Assembly (NCBI GenBank): GCA_005239435.1
Contig: SZNP01000001.1
Span: forward strand, 1,054,001-1,118,000
Direction of reading: 5' to 3'
DNA length: 64,000 bases
Source: Halorussus salinisoli
Lineage (GTDB): Archaea > Halobacteriota > Halobacteria > Halobacteriales > Haladaptataceae
The position numbers were made by a program, and so were the translations under genes. The notes under the pieces were generated by a model. That model had not been told where the DNA came from. It saw only the letters and a list, made by a program, of their open reading frames with translations, and did no database searches. Of this stretch, positions 17,602 through 27,062 are shown in pieces; within the stretch, counting starts at the first letter, position 1, and each line of letters begins with the position of its first letter.

Positions 17602-18356
17602 ATGGCGACCGACCACCGCGACGCGAGTCTGGCCCGACGCCTCCGGGCGATCTTCGAGGTCCCTTCAGGCTCCAGACCTACCGGAATCTGTTGTATCTCG
17701 TGCTGGCGTTTCCGCTCGGGTTGGCGTACTTCGTTTTCCTGTCGGTCGGCCTCTCGGTCGGCGTCGGTCTCACTATCGCCGTCGTGGGGATTCCGATACT
17801 GCTGGCGGTGTTGGCCATCTCGACCGGTCTCGCCAGCGTCGAGCGAGCGATTGCCACGGTTCTGCTCGGCGTGGAGGTCGAATCCCCGGGGTCGGCCGTA
17901 ACCGAGTCGGGTCCGGTACTCGAACGCGTCAAGCGCCTCGTGACCGACTTCGGGACGTGGAAGGCGCTGGTCTACCTCGGGACGAAACTGATTATCGGCG
18001 TCACGTCGTTCGTGGCCGTCACGACGCTGCTCGTGACCTCCGTGAGCCTGCTCACCGTCCCGCTCGTCTACGACCAACCCGGGGTGTACGTCGGCGTCGT
18101 GACCGACGCGCCGATTCGGTTCCATCCCTCGCTGTACGTGGTGTGGCACAACCTGCTCGTCGGCGTCGAGACGGTCGTCAGCGTCGGGTCGTGGCAGGTG
18201 CAGACGCTCCCGGCCGCGCTCGGCGTGGCGGGCGTCGGCGTCCTGCTCGGGATCGCCTCGCTCCACCTGCTCAACGGACTGGCGCGGTTCTCGGCGTGGT
18301 ACACTAAACTCATGCTCGGGACCGGCGTCGAGATACCGACGCCGCGTCGGTGGTGA
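17602..18356 (+). pseudogene. Sensor-domain membrane protein, apparently frameshifted near codon 22
   Basis: Two frames join into one family-like protein. Frame one runs MATDHRDASLARRLRAIFEVP from an ATG at 17602. The second frame then reads RLQTYRNLLYLVLAFPLGLAYF to the stop at 18356. Adding one T near 17664 would give VPFRLQTYRNLL, the usual start of haloarchaeal sensor-domain proteins (four to six membrane segments with a PLVYDQP loop). A TATA-like AATTTATTG about 30 bases before 17602 supports that start. If not frameshifted, translation would have to begin at TTG 17691, without the first helix's flank. Confidence 0.7.
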
Positions 18357-18475
18357 CTCCCGTTTCGTCCGGAGTCGGGTCTTCTCGGACGATGCGGTTA
18401 ATAGCAGTTCAACCGCGAGCGAAGGAGCGAAGCGAGCGGACCGAGGAATCCCTCGAAAGAGCGTCGAAGGCCGTC

Positions 18476-19153
18476 TCAGTAGATGAGTTCGTCGTCGTTC
18501 TCGACCATGTAGAGGGTCCGAGCGGCGATGTTGACCGCGTGGTCGCCGACGCGTTCGAGGTCCCGAACCGTCAAGAGCAGGCGCGACACGTCCTGGAGGA
18601 GTTGCTCGACTTCCTCTTCGGTGTTGTTCTCCAGTTCGGTCTCGATGAGGTCCCGAACCACGATTTCGCTGGCGCGTTCGCAGAGTCGGTCGAGGTCGTC
18701 GTCGCGGTCGGCGATGCCGTAACAGCCGTCGGTGTCCTCGTCGGCGTAGGCCGTCATCGCGTCCTCTATCATGTCGAGAGTGAGCGTACCGAGTTCCTGG
18801 ATGTCCACCTCCGGGAACACGTCGTGGTTGGCCTCGTGGGTGTACTCGCCGAGGTTGGTGGCGAGGTCGCCGATGCGTTCGAGGTCGGTGATGATCTTGA
18901 ACGACGCCGCGATGAACCGCAGGTCGCCCGCGACGGGTTGCTGGAGCGCGAGCAGGTCGATGCACTCCTGTTCGAGGTCGAGGTAGAGTTGGTTGACCTC
19001 CTCGTCGCCCTCGATGACCTCCCACGCGAGGTCGTCGTCCTTCTGCTCGAGGGCGTCGAGTCCCATGCGGAGTCGTTCCATCACGACCTCGCTCATGTAG
19101 AGGACGTTCTCGCGGAGGTCGATGAGTTTCTGTTGGTAGTCCTCTCTGGGCAT
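18476..19153 (-). CDS. phoU: Phosphate signalling protein PhoU
   Basis: A 225-residue protein made of two three-helix bundles. Metal-binding motifs are FKIITDLERIGDLATNLGEY and VRDLERVGDHAVNIAAR, the paired ExxxD-type helices of PhoU. It modulates the Pst transporter and phosphate response. It is the second PhoU-type gene near pst but lacks the DNA-binding domain of the first. The ATG of MPREDYQ is used because the upstream residues are not family-like. Confidence 0.93.
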   Translation of the reverse strand: MPREDYQQKLIDLRENVLYMSEVVMERLRMGLDALEQKDDDLAWEVIEGDEEVNQLYLDLEQECIDLLALQQPVAGDLRFIAASFKIITDLERIGDLATNLGEYTHEANHDVFPEVDIQELGTLTLDMIEDAMTAYADEDTDGCYGIADRDDDLDRLCERASEIVVRDLIETELENNTEEEVEQLLQDVSRLLLTVRDLERVGDHAVNIAARTLYMVENDDELIY

Positions 19154-19275
19154 AGTTACGAATGCGCGTGTCCCCGTGTTGTACCTTTCGACCGGAGCGA
19201 CGTGTTCCAGAGCCATCGTGACAGACTCTCGCCGCTTCTACGACAGTTCCGGTGGAGAACGGGGAGAAGTCCCGA

Positions 19276-19312
19276 CCGGTCGCCACCGGAAGACGGTCCT
19301 GCTCGCTTCGCT
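19276..19312 (+). repeat. Dispersed 37-base intergenic repeat, copy 1
   Basis: It matches 24661-24697 in the same orientation with a single mismatch in 37 bases. The core word is ACCGGAAGACG, and the 3' part is GCTCGCTTCGCT. Confidence 0.85.
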
Positions 19313-19388
19313 CGGATAGTGGTCGCCGAGACGACCACGCGATGCGCGACAGGGCGGCCCTTCTGGTCACGCTTCGAAGATTACGTAA

Positions 19389-19424
19389 CGAAGTGGCCGA
19401 CCGCTCGGCAGACGCGAGTCGTCT
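19389..19424 (-). repeat. Dispersed 36-base intergenic repeat, inverted copy
   Basis: It is the reverse complement of 15346-15381 with one mismatch. A run of 28 bases is identical (19397-19424 against 15346-15373). Confidence 0.85.
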
Positions 19425-19506
19425 TCTGGCGGTTTTCGTGAACGGCCTGCCAGCGGGGAAGTCCGCCGCAGGCGAAGTTCCGAGCGCAGTAAAAGGGTCT
19501 ACGGTT

Positions 19507-21732
19507 TCACTGGAAGCCGATCCGGCCGCCGCGCCGACCCTCCGTGGGACTGGACGAACCGCCCTTGAACTCGTCTTTCATCTGCTCGTAGTAGTCGAGC
19601 AGGTCCTCGGTGATGGTCGGCCGGACGTTCTCCATGGCCTGCCGGAAGTGGCGCATCTCGACCTCGGTGGCGTCGTCGTCCTCGCGGAGCGCCTCGATGG
19701 CGGCCTCGCGGCCGATGGATTCGAGGTCGCTACCCACGTAGCCGTCGGTTATCTCGGCGAGTTCCCGGAGGCTCACGTCGGCCGACAGCGGCGTGTCGTC
19801 GGTGTGAATCTTCAGAATCTGCTCGCGGCCCTCCTCGTCGGGTTGGCCGATCATGACGAGGCGGTCGAACCGACCCGACCGGATGAGCGCGGGGTCTATC
19901 ATGTCCGGGCGGTTGGTCGCGCCGATGACCATCACGTCGCCCTTCTCTTCGAGTCCGTCGAGTTCGGTCAGCAGTTGGTTGACCACGCGCTCGGAGACGT
20001 TACTGCCCATCTCCTGACTCCGCGAGGGCGCGAGGCTGTCCAACTCGTCGAAGAAGATGACGGTCGGGGAGACCTGCCGGGCCTTCCGGAACGTCTGGCG
20101 GATGGCCTTCTCGGACTCGCCGACCCACTTCGAGAGGAGTTGCGGTCCGCGAACCGAGATGAAGTTGGCGTTGGTCTCGTTGGCGACGGCCTTCGCCATC
20201 AGGGTCTTGCCCGTGCCGGGCGGGCCGTAGAGCAGGACGCCGCTCGGCGGGTTGATGCCCATCCGCTGGAACTTCTCGGGCGAGGAGAGCGGCCACTCGA
20301 CGCTCTCTTTGACCTCCTGTTTGGCCTGTTCGAGACCGCCCACGTCGTCCCACGATATCTTGGGCAGTTCCACGAGGACTTCGCGCATCGCCGAGGGTTC
20401 GACCTCGTTGAGCGCGCCGTTGAAGTCCTGGCGCTTGACTATCATCCGGTCGATGAGGCTCGGCGGGATGTCCTCCTCATCGAGGTCGATTTCGGGGAGG
20501 TAGCGCCGCAGGGCCTTCATCGCGGCCTCTTTCGTCAGGCTCTCGATGTCCGCGCCGACGAAGCCGTGGGTGTCGTTGGCCAGCGAGTCGAGCGCCACGT
20601 CGTCGCTGAGGGGCATCCCGCGGGTGTGAATCTGCAGGATCTCCTCGCGGCCGGTCTCGTCTGGCACGCCGATTTCGATTTCGCGGTCGAACCGGCCGGG
20701 ACGCCGGAGCGCGGGGTCCACCGAGTCCACGCGGTTCGTGGCGGCGATGACGATGACCTGCCCGCGGGATTCGAGGCCGTCCATCATGGTCAGTAACTGG
20801 GCGACGACCCGGCGTTCGACCTCGCCGGTCACGTCCTCGCGCTTGGGCGCGATGGAGTCGAGTTCGTCGATGAAGATGATGGAGGGCGACTCTTCGGTGG
20901 CGTCCTCGAAGATTTCCCTCAGTTGCTGCTCGGACTCGCCGTAGTACTTGGAGATGATTTCCGGCCCCGCGATGGAGAAGAAGCTCGCGGAGGTCTCGTT
21001 GGCGACCGCCTTGGCGAGCAGGGTCTTGCCCGTGCCGGGCGGGCCGTGAAGCAGGACGCCCTGTGGCGGCTCGATGCCCAGTTTCTTGAAGATCTGGGGA
21101 TGCTTCATCGGGAGTTCGACCATCTCCCGGACGCGCTGGATCTCGTTCTCGAGGCCGCCGATGTCCTCGTAGGTGATGCCGCCGCCGGTCTTCTCGAAGC
21201 CCGAAATCGGTTCCTCGCGGAGTTCGACCTCGGTGTCTTCGGTGATGAGACAGACGCCGTCCGGTTCGGTCTCGACCGCGATGAGCGGAATCGCCTGTCC
21301 GGGCGACCGCATGAACGGGTGGTTGGTCGAGGACATCACCGGCACGATGTCGCGCTCGACCACCGGTCGCTTGAGAATCTGGCGCTTGACCATCCCGGCC
21401 GCGTCGGACCCGAACTGGACGCTGGCCTCTTCCGGGGGTGCCAGCACCAGTTTGTCGGCCTTCTCGGCCTCGGCTTTCCGGATTTCGACGCGCTCGCCGA
21501 TACCGACGTCGGCGTTCTGTCGCGTGAAGCCGTCAATGCGAACCGTGTCGGTGTTCCAGTCCTGCCGGTCCGCGCGCCAGACCTTCGCAGCGGTCGTGTC
21601 GGCACCTTCGATTTCGATAATGTCGCCCGGACTCAGCTTCAAGTGGAGCAGCGTGTCCGGGTCGAGACGGGCGATACCGCGACCCGAATCGTTCGGGTAC
21701 GCCTTTGCCACCTCTAGTTGAACTTCATTCAT
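19507..21732 (-). CDS. cdc48: AAA+ ATPase, Cdc48/p97/VAT family
   Basis: A 741-residue hexameric unfoldase that feeds proteins to the archaeal proteasome. The N-terminal substrate/cofactor domain spans about residues 1-190. The D1 AAA module has [18 protein letters not shown] and [14 protein letters not shown]. The D2 module has [18 protein letters not shown] and [14 protein letters not shown]. Both second-region-of-homology motifs are intact, and length is normal. The ATG at 21730-21732 gives the usual [19 protein letters not shown] start. Confidence 0.96.
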   Translation of the reverse strand: MNEVQLEVAKAYPNDSGRGIARLDPDTLLHLKLSPGDIIEIEGADTTAAKVWRADRQDWNTDTVRIDGFTRQNADVGIGERVEIRKAEAEKADKLVLAPPEEASVQFGSDAAGMVKRQILKRPVVERDIVPVMSSTNHPFMRSPGQAIPLIAVETEPDGVCLITEDTEVELREEPISGFEKTGGGITYEDIGGLENEIQRVREMVELPMKHPQIFKKLGIEPPQGVLLHGPPGTGKTLLAKAVANETSASFFSIAGPEIISKYYGESEQQLREIFEDATEESPSIIFIDELDSIAPKREDVTGEVERRVVAQLLTMMDGLESRGQVIVIAATNRVDSVDPALRRPGRFDREIEIGVPDETGREEILQIHTRGMPLSDDVALDSLANDTHGFVGADIESLTKEAAMKALRRYLPEIDLDEEDIPPSLIDRMIVKRQDFNGALNEVEPSAMREVLVELPKISWDDVGGLEQAKQEVKESVEWPLSSPEKFQRMGINPPSGVLLYGPPGTGKTLMAKAVANETNANFISVRGPQLLSKWVGESEKAIRQTFRKARQVSPTVIFFDELDSLAPSRSQEMGSNVSERVVNQLLTELDGLEEKGDVMVIGATNRPDMIDPALIRSGRFDRLVMIGQPDEEGREQILKIHTDDTPLSADVSLRELAEITDGYVGSDLESIGREAAIEALREDDDATEVEMRHFRQAMENVRPTITEDLLDYYEQMKDEFKGGSSSPTEGRRGGRIGFQ

Positions 21733-22319
21733 GATTCGATAATACGGGGATTGTTTGTCGGTCCGCGCCCGCGAAGGATAAGTCCTTTGCTACCGGGGGA
21801 AACTCGCTTGAACCGGCCGACGAGGTCGTCACGTCCGGGCGCATGCTATGAATTTGCATACGGGGTCTGGCTACAAAGCCGTTTGGCCTTTGGGTGTACT
21901 TTGTGGCTAGGCGCGGGATGCGCTCGGTGCGATAGACGACAGGGTACGCCCGGCGAAACAGAGACGATGTCGCCCGGGGAGTAAACCATAGGATGCGCCG
22001 GAGGACGAACCGCGTCCTCCGAGCCTGCACTCGACTTCGCTCGCGCAGACGACGCGCGCTCGGCCGCGTTGCGGTTCTGCGGCCGAGCGCGCACACCGGA
22101 AGACGACCCGCGTCTTCCGAGCCGTGCCTCACTCCGTTCGGCAAGACGCGGGGAGGTACGGGGCGCGGCGCTGTCGCGGTGCGGTGCTGTTGCGGTCCTC
22201 GTTGGCACGAGCAGTAGCTAGCTTCCTCGAAGTAGCCGCCTCGTCGCAGGACGTCACCGATTCCAACCGTCACGAGAACAATCATCGCCTTTTTCGCCGC
22301 GAACGACCCACAGTAGTCC
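21733..22319. other. Gene-free, strongly palindromic region between cdc48 and larC
   Basis: No gene is seen in about 590 bases. It contains a 9-bp stem (GCTACAAAG with CTTTGTGGC, about 21872-21912), three strong hairpins (22000-22118) and one GTAGCTAGCT word (22213-22224). It separates divergent genes, so both promoters lie here. Confidence 0.6.
22000..22118. repeat. Triple hairpin array with compensatory base changes
   Basis: Hairpin A: GGAGGACG/CGTCCTCC, loop AACCG (22000-22020). Hairpin B: 14-bp GCGCGCTCGGCCGC/GCGGCCGAGCGCGC, 11-base loop (22054-22092). Hairpin C: GGAAGACG/CGTCTTCC, loop ACCCG (22098-22118). A and C are the same element; their stems differ by a paired G-C to A-T change, so pairing is kept. 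Confidence 0.85.
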
Positions 22320-23675
22320 ATGAAAACGCTCGCATTCGATGGACGAATGGGCGCGAGTGGCGACATGATACTCGCGGCCCTGCTCGCGGCAGGCGCGGAC
22401 CGCGACGCGCTCGCGCCCGTCGAGGACGCCCTGCCGGTGCGCTACGAGGTCGGCGAGACCGAGAAGAACGGGATTTCGGCGACGACGGTCTCGGTACTGC
22501 TCGAAGACGTGGACACCGAAGGAGCCGACGAAGGTCACACGCACGACCACGGAAATCACGAGGACCACGACCATTCGCATAGCCACGAGGCCGACGGTCA
22601 CGACCACTCTCACGACCACGGCCACAGCGACCATTCGCACGACCACGACGATTACGACTACGACCACACCCACGCCGAAGGCTCGGGTCCCCTCAGAACC
22701 TACCCCGAGGTGGTCGAAATCGTGGAGTCGATGGACCTCCCCGAGAGCGTCGAGGACGACGCACTGACCGTCTTCGAGTTGCTCGGCGAGGCCGAGGCCA
22801 GCGTCCACGGCACCGACCTCGAATCGACCCACTTCCACGAGGTCGGCGCGGACGACGCCATCGCCGACGTAGTGGGCGCGGCGCTCCTCGTCGCCGACCT
22901 CGAACCGGAGCGCGTCGTGACCACGCCGCTGGCGACGGGCGGCGGCACGATGGAGATGAGCCACGGCGTCTACCCGGTGCCGACGCCCGCCGTGGTCGAA
23001 GTCGCCGGGCGCGCCGACTGGTCGCTCCGCGGCGGGCCGGTCGAGGCCGAACTGCTGACCCCGACCGGCGCGGCGATCCTCGCGCACTTCGCCGAGGGCG
23101 TCGAGACGCTCCCCTCGCTCCGAATCGACGCCTCGGGCTACGGCGCGGGCGGGTACGACTTCCCCGAGCATCCGAACGTCCTCCGGGCGATGGTCGGGGA
23201 GAGCGACGGTAGTCTGGTGTACGGCGACGTCGCGGTCCTCGAAACGAATCTGGACGACGCACCGCCCGAGATTCTGGGCGGCTTGCAGGAGTCGCTGGCG
23301 GAGGTCGGCGCGCGCGACGTGTCTATCGTCCCGCTGACGATGAAGAAGTCACGCCCGGGCCACCTCGTGAAGGTCATCTGCCAGCCAGAGGACGCCGAGG
23401 CCGTCGCGCGCCGACTCGCCGAGGAGACCGGGACGCTCGGCGTTCGCCAGACCGGCGCGACCCACCGCTGGATAGCGAATCGGGAGTTCGAGTCGGTCGT
23501 CGTGTCCATCGACGGCGAACGCTACGAGGTGGACGTGAAAGTCGCCAGCGACGACGCGGGCGAAACCTACGACGTGAGCGCCGAGTACGACGACTGCGCC
23601 GCGGTGGCGCGAGAGGCGGGCGTACCCGTGCGCGAGGTCCTTCGGCGGGCCGAGAACGCAGTTCGACAGTCGTAG
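22320..23675 (+). CDS. larC: Nickel pincer cofactor biosynthesis protein LarC (DUF111)
   Basis: A 451-residue protein. MKTLAFDGRMGASGDMILAAL at the N-terminus is the LarC signature, and ESTHFHEVGADDAIADVVGAAL follows the linker. LarC inserts nickel into the pincer nucleotide cofactor of lactate racemase-type enzymes. Residues about 72-118 are a low-complexity insert very rich in His and Asp, suited to nickel binding or storage. No larA, larB or larE is adjacent. The full domain is present, so an active gene is likely. Confidence 0.9.
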   Translation: MKTLAFDGRMGASGDMILAALLAAGADRDALAPVEDALPVRYEVGETEKNGISATTVSVLLEDVDTEGADEGHTHDHGNHEDHDHSHSHEADGHDHSHDHGHSDHSHDHDDYDYDHTHAEGSGPLRTYPEVVEIVESMDLPESVEDDALTVFELLGEAEASVHGTDLESTHFHEVGADDAIADVVGAALLVADLEPERVVTTPLATGGGTMEMSHGVYPVPTPAVVEVAGRADWSLRGGPVEAELLTPTGAAILAHFAEGVETLPSLRIDASGYGAGGYDFPEHPNVLRAMVGESDGSLVYGDVAVLETNLDDAPPEILGGLQESLAEVGARDVSIVPLTMKKSRPGHLVKVICQPEDAEAVARRLAEETGTLGVRQTGATHRWIANREFESVVVSIDGERYEVDVKVASDDAGETYDVSAEYDDCAAVAREAGVPVREVLRRAENAVRQS

Positions 23676-23726
23676 CGCGTTGCTGTGGAATCATTTTCAT
23701 TTCTAAGGGAAACGTGTACGTTTCTT

Positions 23727-24491
23727 TCAGCTATCGCCGCCGTTCCGATGCTCGTCCATCGCCTCCTCCAGCGTCAGGTCCCCCGACGCCACGCGCCGGG
23801 CCAACTCCTCGTCGATTTCCCGGTTGTCGTCGGCCTGCTCTCGCGACCTGTTCTTGATGACCTGTAGCTCTCCGGCGGTCGGTTCGATCTCCCGTCCCTC
23901 GACGCGCTCGCCCTCCAGTCGGGCGATGTTCACCGCGGCCAGCACGTCGCCCATCCCGCGCGCACCGGTTCCGAGGTAGGGCGTCGTCCCGGTCTCGTCC
24001 ACGAGTTCGACCGGCGCGTCCTCCAACTCGCGGACGAGTTGCGCGCCCTGCAAGCGCGCGCCGTCGCCGATGCGGACCACGGGGTCCACCGCGTCTTCGA
24101 CCTCTCGGCGGACCGTCTCGGCCACGTCGGCCAGCGGGACGTGGAACGCCGCGACCACCATCTCGCCCGACAGCACCGCGATTCCGGGTCGCGTGCCGGG
24201 GTCGATACCGACAACGGTTCGACCCTCGCCCCCGCGCAGGCGAGCGAGGGCTTCGTCCACTGCTCGTCGGGGGTTCTCGGGGTCGGCGACGACGGTCGCT
24301 ACGTCGTCTTCGATTTCGTCGGCGTTCGGCGTCTCGGCGTCCTCGTCGTCCTCGGCCCGAATCAGCACCGTCGCTCTGTCCGGAAGCGACTCGCCGGGTT
24401 CGACCGTGGTGAAGGTCACGCCTCTGTCGCGTAGCTCGTTCACCACGCCGTGATACACCTCGAAGTCTTCGGTGGCGACGACGACTGTCAC
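23727..24491 (-). CDS. Archaeal RuvC/YqgF-like RNase H-fold protein
   Basis: A 254-residue protein. Its centre has TVVGIDPGTRPGIAVL (about residues 91-106), the first catalytic strand pattern of RuvC/YqgF-type RNase H-fold enzymes, followed by DPVVRIGDGARLQG. Residues 1-85 form a separate alpha/beta domain. Conserved proteins of this kind occur in Euryarchaeota; nuclease function is inferred only. It converges with larC, leaving about 50 bases between stops. Confidence 0.65.
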   Translation of the reverse strand: MTVVVATEDFEVYHGVVNELRDRGVTFTTVEPGESLPDRATVLIRAEDDEDAETPNADEIEDDVATVVADPENPRRAVDEALARLRGGEGRTVVGIDPGTRPGIAVLSGEMVVAAFHVPLADVAETVRREVEDAVDPVVRIGDGARLQGAQLVRELEDAPVELVDETGTTPYLGTGARGMGDVLAAVNIARLEGERVEGREIEPTAGELQVIKNRSREQADDNREIDEELARRVASGDLTLEEAMDEHRNGGDS

Positions 24492-24660
24492 TACTCGGGG
24501 TTGGTCGTCGGGGGTGAAAAGTTCAACTGCCTCGGCTAGGTGTTCGGTCGGAATTGGTAAAGCCAGAGGGGCGGAGAGTCGGGGTGAGTCGAATTAGTAT
24601 CAGCAGAATCGACGTTAGTCGAAGCAGTATCCGCATAGAAGACTTTCAGAAAGCCCTCGC

Positions 24661-24697
24661 CCGGTCGCCGCCGGAAGACGGTCCTGCTCGCTTCGCT
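24661..24697 (+). repeat. Dispersed 37-base intergenic repeat, copy 2
   Basis: One mismatch in 37 against 19276-19312, same orientation. It lies between two protein genes, outside any credible frame. Confidence 0.85.
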
Positions 24698-24808
24698 GTC
24701 TCCGGAAATCTTCGATTTTCGAACCACGCGTGTTGCGACTTCCGAGCCTGCGGTCACGTCCGTTCCCGCCGACCCCGCGCCAGAACGCGCCGGAGACCGG
24801 TGTATCAT

Positions 24809-24856
24809 CGAGTGCGTCCTCCAGTGGATCGCACCACCGAGTGCGTCTTCCGGTGG
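24809..24856. repeat. Paired imperfect 19-base direct repeats
   Basis: Units at 24809-24827 and 24838-24856 start CGAGTGCGTC and end GTGG, with two mismatches. The second reads as the reverse complement of the ACCGGAAGACG core word of the dispersed repeat family. Confidence 0.7.
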
Positions 24857-24934
24857 CGGGTGAGACCGAGCGCCGAACCGGCGTGACAGCGACGAATCCT
24901 GAACCTTTTGACCGGGTAGACCCAAGCCAGCGAC

Positions 24935-25654
24935 GTGAACGAAGAGGCCATCCCGACCGGGTGCGGACCGCTCGACGACCTGCTGGGCGGCGGATTCGAG
25001 GCCGGAACCGTGACGCAGGTGTACGGCCCGCCCGCCGCAGGCAAGACCAACGTCGCGTTGGGCGCGGCGGTCGAGGTCGCCGCCGGCGGCGGAACCGCGG
25101 TCTACATCGACACCGAGGGACTCTCGCTGGCGCGGTTCCAGCAGGTCGCCGAAGCCCGCGTGGACGCCGCGAGCGGCGCGGACGACGTGGAGGAGTTGAC
25201 CTCCCGCATCATCGTCAAGGAGGCCTACGACTTCGACGAGCAGGAGGAGGCGGTCCGGGACACCGCCGAACTCGCCGAGCGCGCCGACCTCGTGGTCCTC
25301 GACAGCGCGACCGGGTTCTACCGACTCGAACGCGCCGAGGACGAGGAGGGCGGCGAGGCCCTCCGCGAAGTCGCCAGTCAGGTCACGCACCTGCTGTCGC
25401 TGGCGCGCAAGCACGACCTGGCGGTCGTCCTGACGAATCAGGTGTACACCGACCCCGACACCGACCGCGCCCGACCGCTGGGCGGCCACACACTCGAACA
25501 CTGGACCGGCACGGTGGTCCGCATCGAGCGATTCCGCGGGGGCAACCGCCGAGCGACCCTCGAAAAGCACCGCGCCAAACCCGCGGGCGAGAAGGCCCAG
25601 TTCCGGATTACGGACTCGGGCATCGAAGGCGTCGACGACACGCCCGGCGTCTGA
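24935..25654 (+). CDS. radB: DNA repair and recombination protein RadB
   Basis: A 239-residue RecA-family paralogue that supports RadA-mediated recombination. It has Walker A GPPAAGKT at residues 31-38 and Walker B LVVLDSATGFY near residue 120, and it lacks the N-terminal helix-hairpin-helix domain of RadA, as expected. GTG is the start. The length is typical. Confidence 0.94.
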   Translation: MNEEAIPTGCGPLDDLLGGGFEAGTVTQVYGPPAAGKTNVALGAAVEVAAGGGTAVYIDTEGLSLARFQQVAEARVDAASGADDVEELTSRIIVKEAYDFDEQEEAVRDTAELAERADLVVLDSATGFYRLERAEDEEGGEALREVASQVTHLLSLARKHDLAVVLTNQVYTDPDTDRARPLGGHTLEHWTGTVVRIERFRGGNRRATLEKHRAKPAGEKAQFRITDSGIEGVDDTPGV

Positions 25655-25842
25655 GTTGGTCGACCGTAAAGTTACTACCTCCTAACACTTAACGCTCCGG
25701 TCCGATTCTCGCGTCGATAAAACGGACGCGCCTAACAGGTGTGGCGGAGTCGAACGTTCGGCGAGGTTTCAGCGATGAACTGCCCTGACTCCGTTCGACC
25801 GCATCGACTCGCCGAACCCCCGCCGCTCCTGGAGGGACGACG

Positions 25843-26451
25843 ATGAACCGCCGTCTCGTCGTCGCCGCGCTAGCGTGTTCGCTCGTCCTCGCTGGCTGTC
25901 TCGGCGGGTCGGCGGGCACACCCGACTCCACGACGACTTTCGAGACGACCGCGACGACCACGGACGCGACCGAACCGGGCGAAACTGCGACGACTGAGGT
26001 CGCGGCGACTGAAGCGACTCCCAACGAGACGACCGCGACCGATTCCCCGCCGCGCCAGCGCACCTACGACACGTACGACGCACTCGCTGACGACGCCTCG
26101 TTCTCGGTGCCCGACCCGGACGTGCCCGAACCCTTCGCCTTCGAGAGCGGTATCACGGTGCAACTCCCTGACAGCGAGTACGTCGCTATGGCCTACAACG
26201 ACGTCGAAAACGGGAATCTCGAAAACGTCCTCTCGATTCGGAAGGCCGAGAACGAGTCGGCCTACGACTTCACCGCCGGAAACGCGACGACCGTCGACGA
26301 CTCCGACGCGCGCTACGTCGAATCCGACGGCGGTGGGAAATTCCTCTGGGAGTGCGACGGCTACGCATATCGAGTGAGCGTCCAGCAGTTCACCGACGAG
26401 TTCGGCAAAGCGCAACTGCGCGCGGTCGCCGAATCGGTCGGTTGCGAGTGA
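25843..26451 (+). CDS. Secreted lipoprotein, unknown function
   Basis: A 202-residue protein with signal peptide and lipobox LVLAGC (C19). A Thr-rich linker (about residues 25-75) of the kind glycosylated in haloarchaeal surface proteins follows. A folded domain of about 120 residues then contains EYVAMAYNDVENGN and a DGYAYRVSVQQ strand, reminiscent of DUF4367-like domains. Function unknown. Its stop is three bases from that of the convergent rps8e. Confidence 0.75.
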   Translation: MNRRLVVAALACSLVLAGCLGGSAGTPDSTTTFETTATTTDATEPGETATTEVAATEATPNETTATDSPPRQRTYDTYDALADDASFSVPDPDVPEPFAFESGITVQLPDSEYVAMAYNDVENGNLENVLSIRKAENESAYDFTAGNATTVDDSDARYVESDGGGKFLWECDGYAYRVSVQQFTDEFGKAQLRAVAESVGCE

Positions 26452-26454
26452 GAA

Positions 26455-26829
26455 TTACTCGTCGACGAGGACCGCGTTCACGTTGCCGGTCTGGCCCGGA
26501 CGGGAGGTGACGCGGGCCGTTCCCTCGCTGGTCTCGATGACTGCGCCCTTGGTGACGATGTTCCGCCGGACGTAGTTGGGGTTGGCGGCGTTCTCCACGA
26601 CGTCCTCGATGGTGGCCTCGATGGTCTCGCCGTCGATGGCGACGTTGGCTACGTCGGTCGAGAGCGCGCGGACTTTCTGGGTGTTGCCCCGGGCGTCGGT
26701 GGTCCGGAGTCGGGTCTCGCCGACGGTGGTCTCGGTGGGTTCACGGCCCAGTTCGTACTTTTTCTTCTTTCGGGACGGTCGGAGTCGGCCGCCGGTACGC
26801 TTGCGCGTGGAGCGTCCTTGGTCTTTCAT
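26455..26829 (-). CDS. rps8e: 30S ribosomal protein S8e
   Basis: A 124-residue ribosomal protein. MKDQGRSTRKRTGGRLRPSRKKKKYELGREP is the conserved basic N-terminus. The GNTQKVRAL and ANPNYVRRNIVTKGAVIET segments are family signatures. The ATG at 26827-26829 follows a minus-strand TATA (ATATAAGT, about 26854-26861) by about 27 bases, so the mRNA is likely leaderless. Confidence 0.96.
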   Translation of the reverse strand: MKDQGRSTRKRTGGRLRPSRKKKKYELGREPTETTVGETRLRTTDARGNTQKVRALSTDVANVAIDGETIEATIEDVVENAANPNYVRRNIVTKGAVIETSEGTARVTSRPGQTGNVNAVLVDE

Positions 26830-27062
26830 ACCCGGGAAATCGGCTACGGGCGTACTTATATCCAACGTATCGCGGGGGACTCGGGTGTCGCGGCGACCCG
26901 AGATCTCGCGGAAGTCCCACCTCCGGCCGGCAAGATAGAACTCGAAACCGTTCCAGTTTGCCGAATAGAAGAGAAAATTCCTTCAAAACCCCCGACTGTT
27001 GCTCTATTTCCTTACTCTTAAGTGCGTCCGATACCGAGCCTCTATCGAGGGAGTGGCAATCA

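Larger units (their letters stand above)
19154..19506. other. Gene-free region between phoU and cdc48, with repeats
   Basis: About 350 bases with no credible gene. It contains one member each of two dispersed repeats, 19276-19312 and 19389-19424. The cdc48 3' end and the phoU promoter must also lie here. An open plus-strand frame through it is a shadow frame. Confidence 0.6.
24492..24934. other. Gene-free region upstream of radB, with repeats
   Basis: About 440 bases with no gene. It holds the second copy of the 37-base dispersed repeat (24661-24697) and a pair of imperfect 19-base repeats (24809-24827 and 24838-24856). The second of these lies inside a hairpin CCACCG/CGGTGG. Confidence 0.6.

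Noticed and set aside
21872..21912. H/ACA guide RNA suggested by a stem near cdc48
   Set aside because: A 9-bp stem is present but no ACA box in proper position or bipartite guide loop could be recognised.
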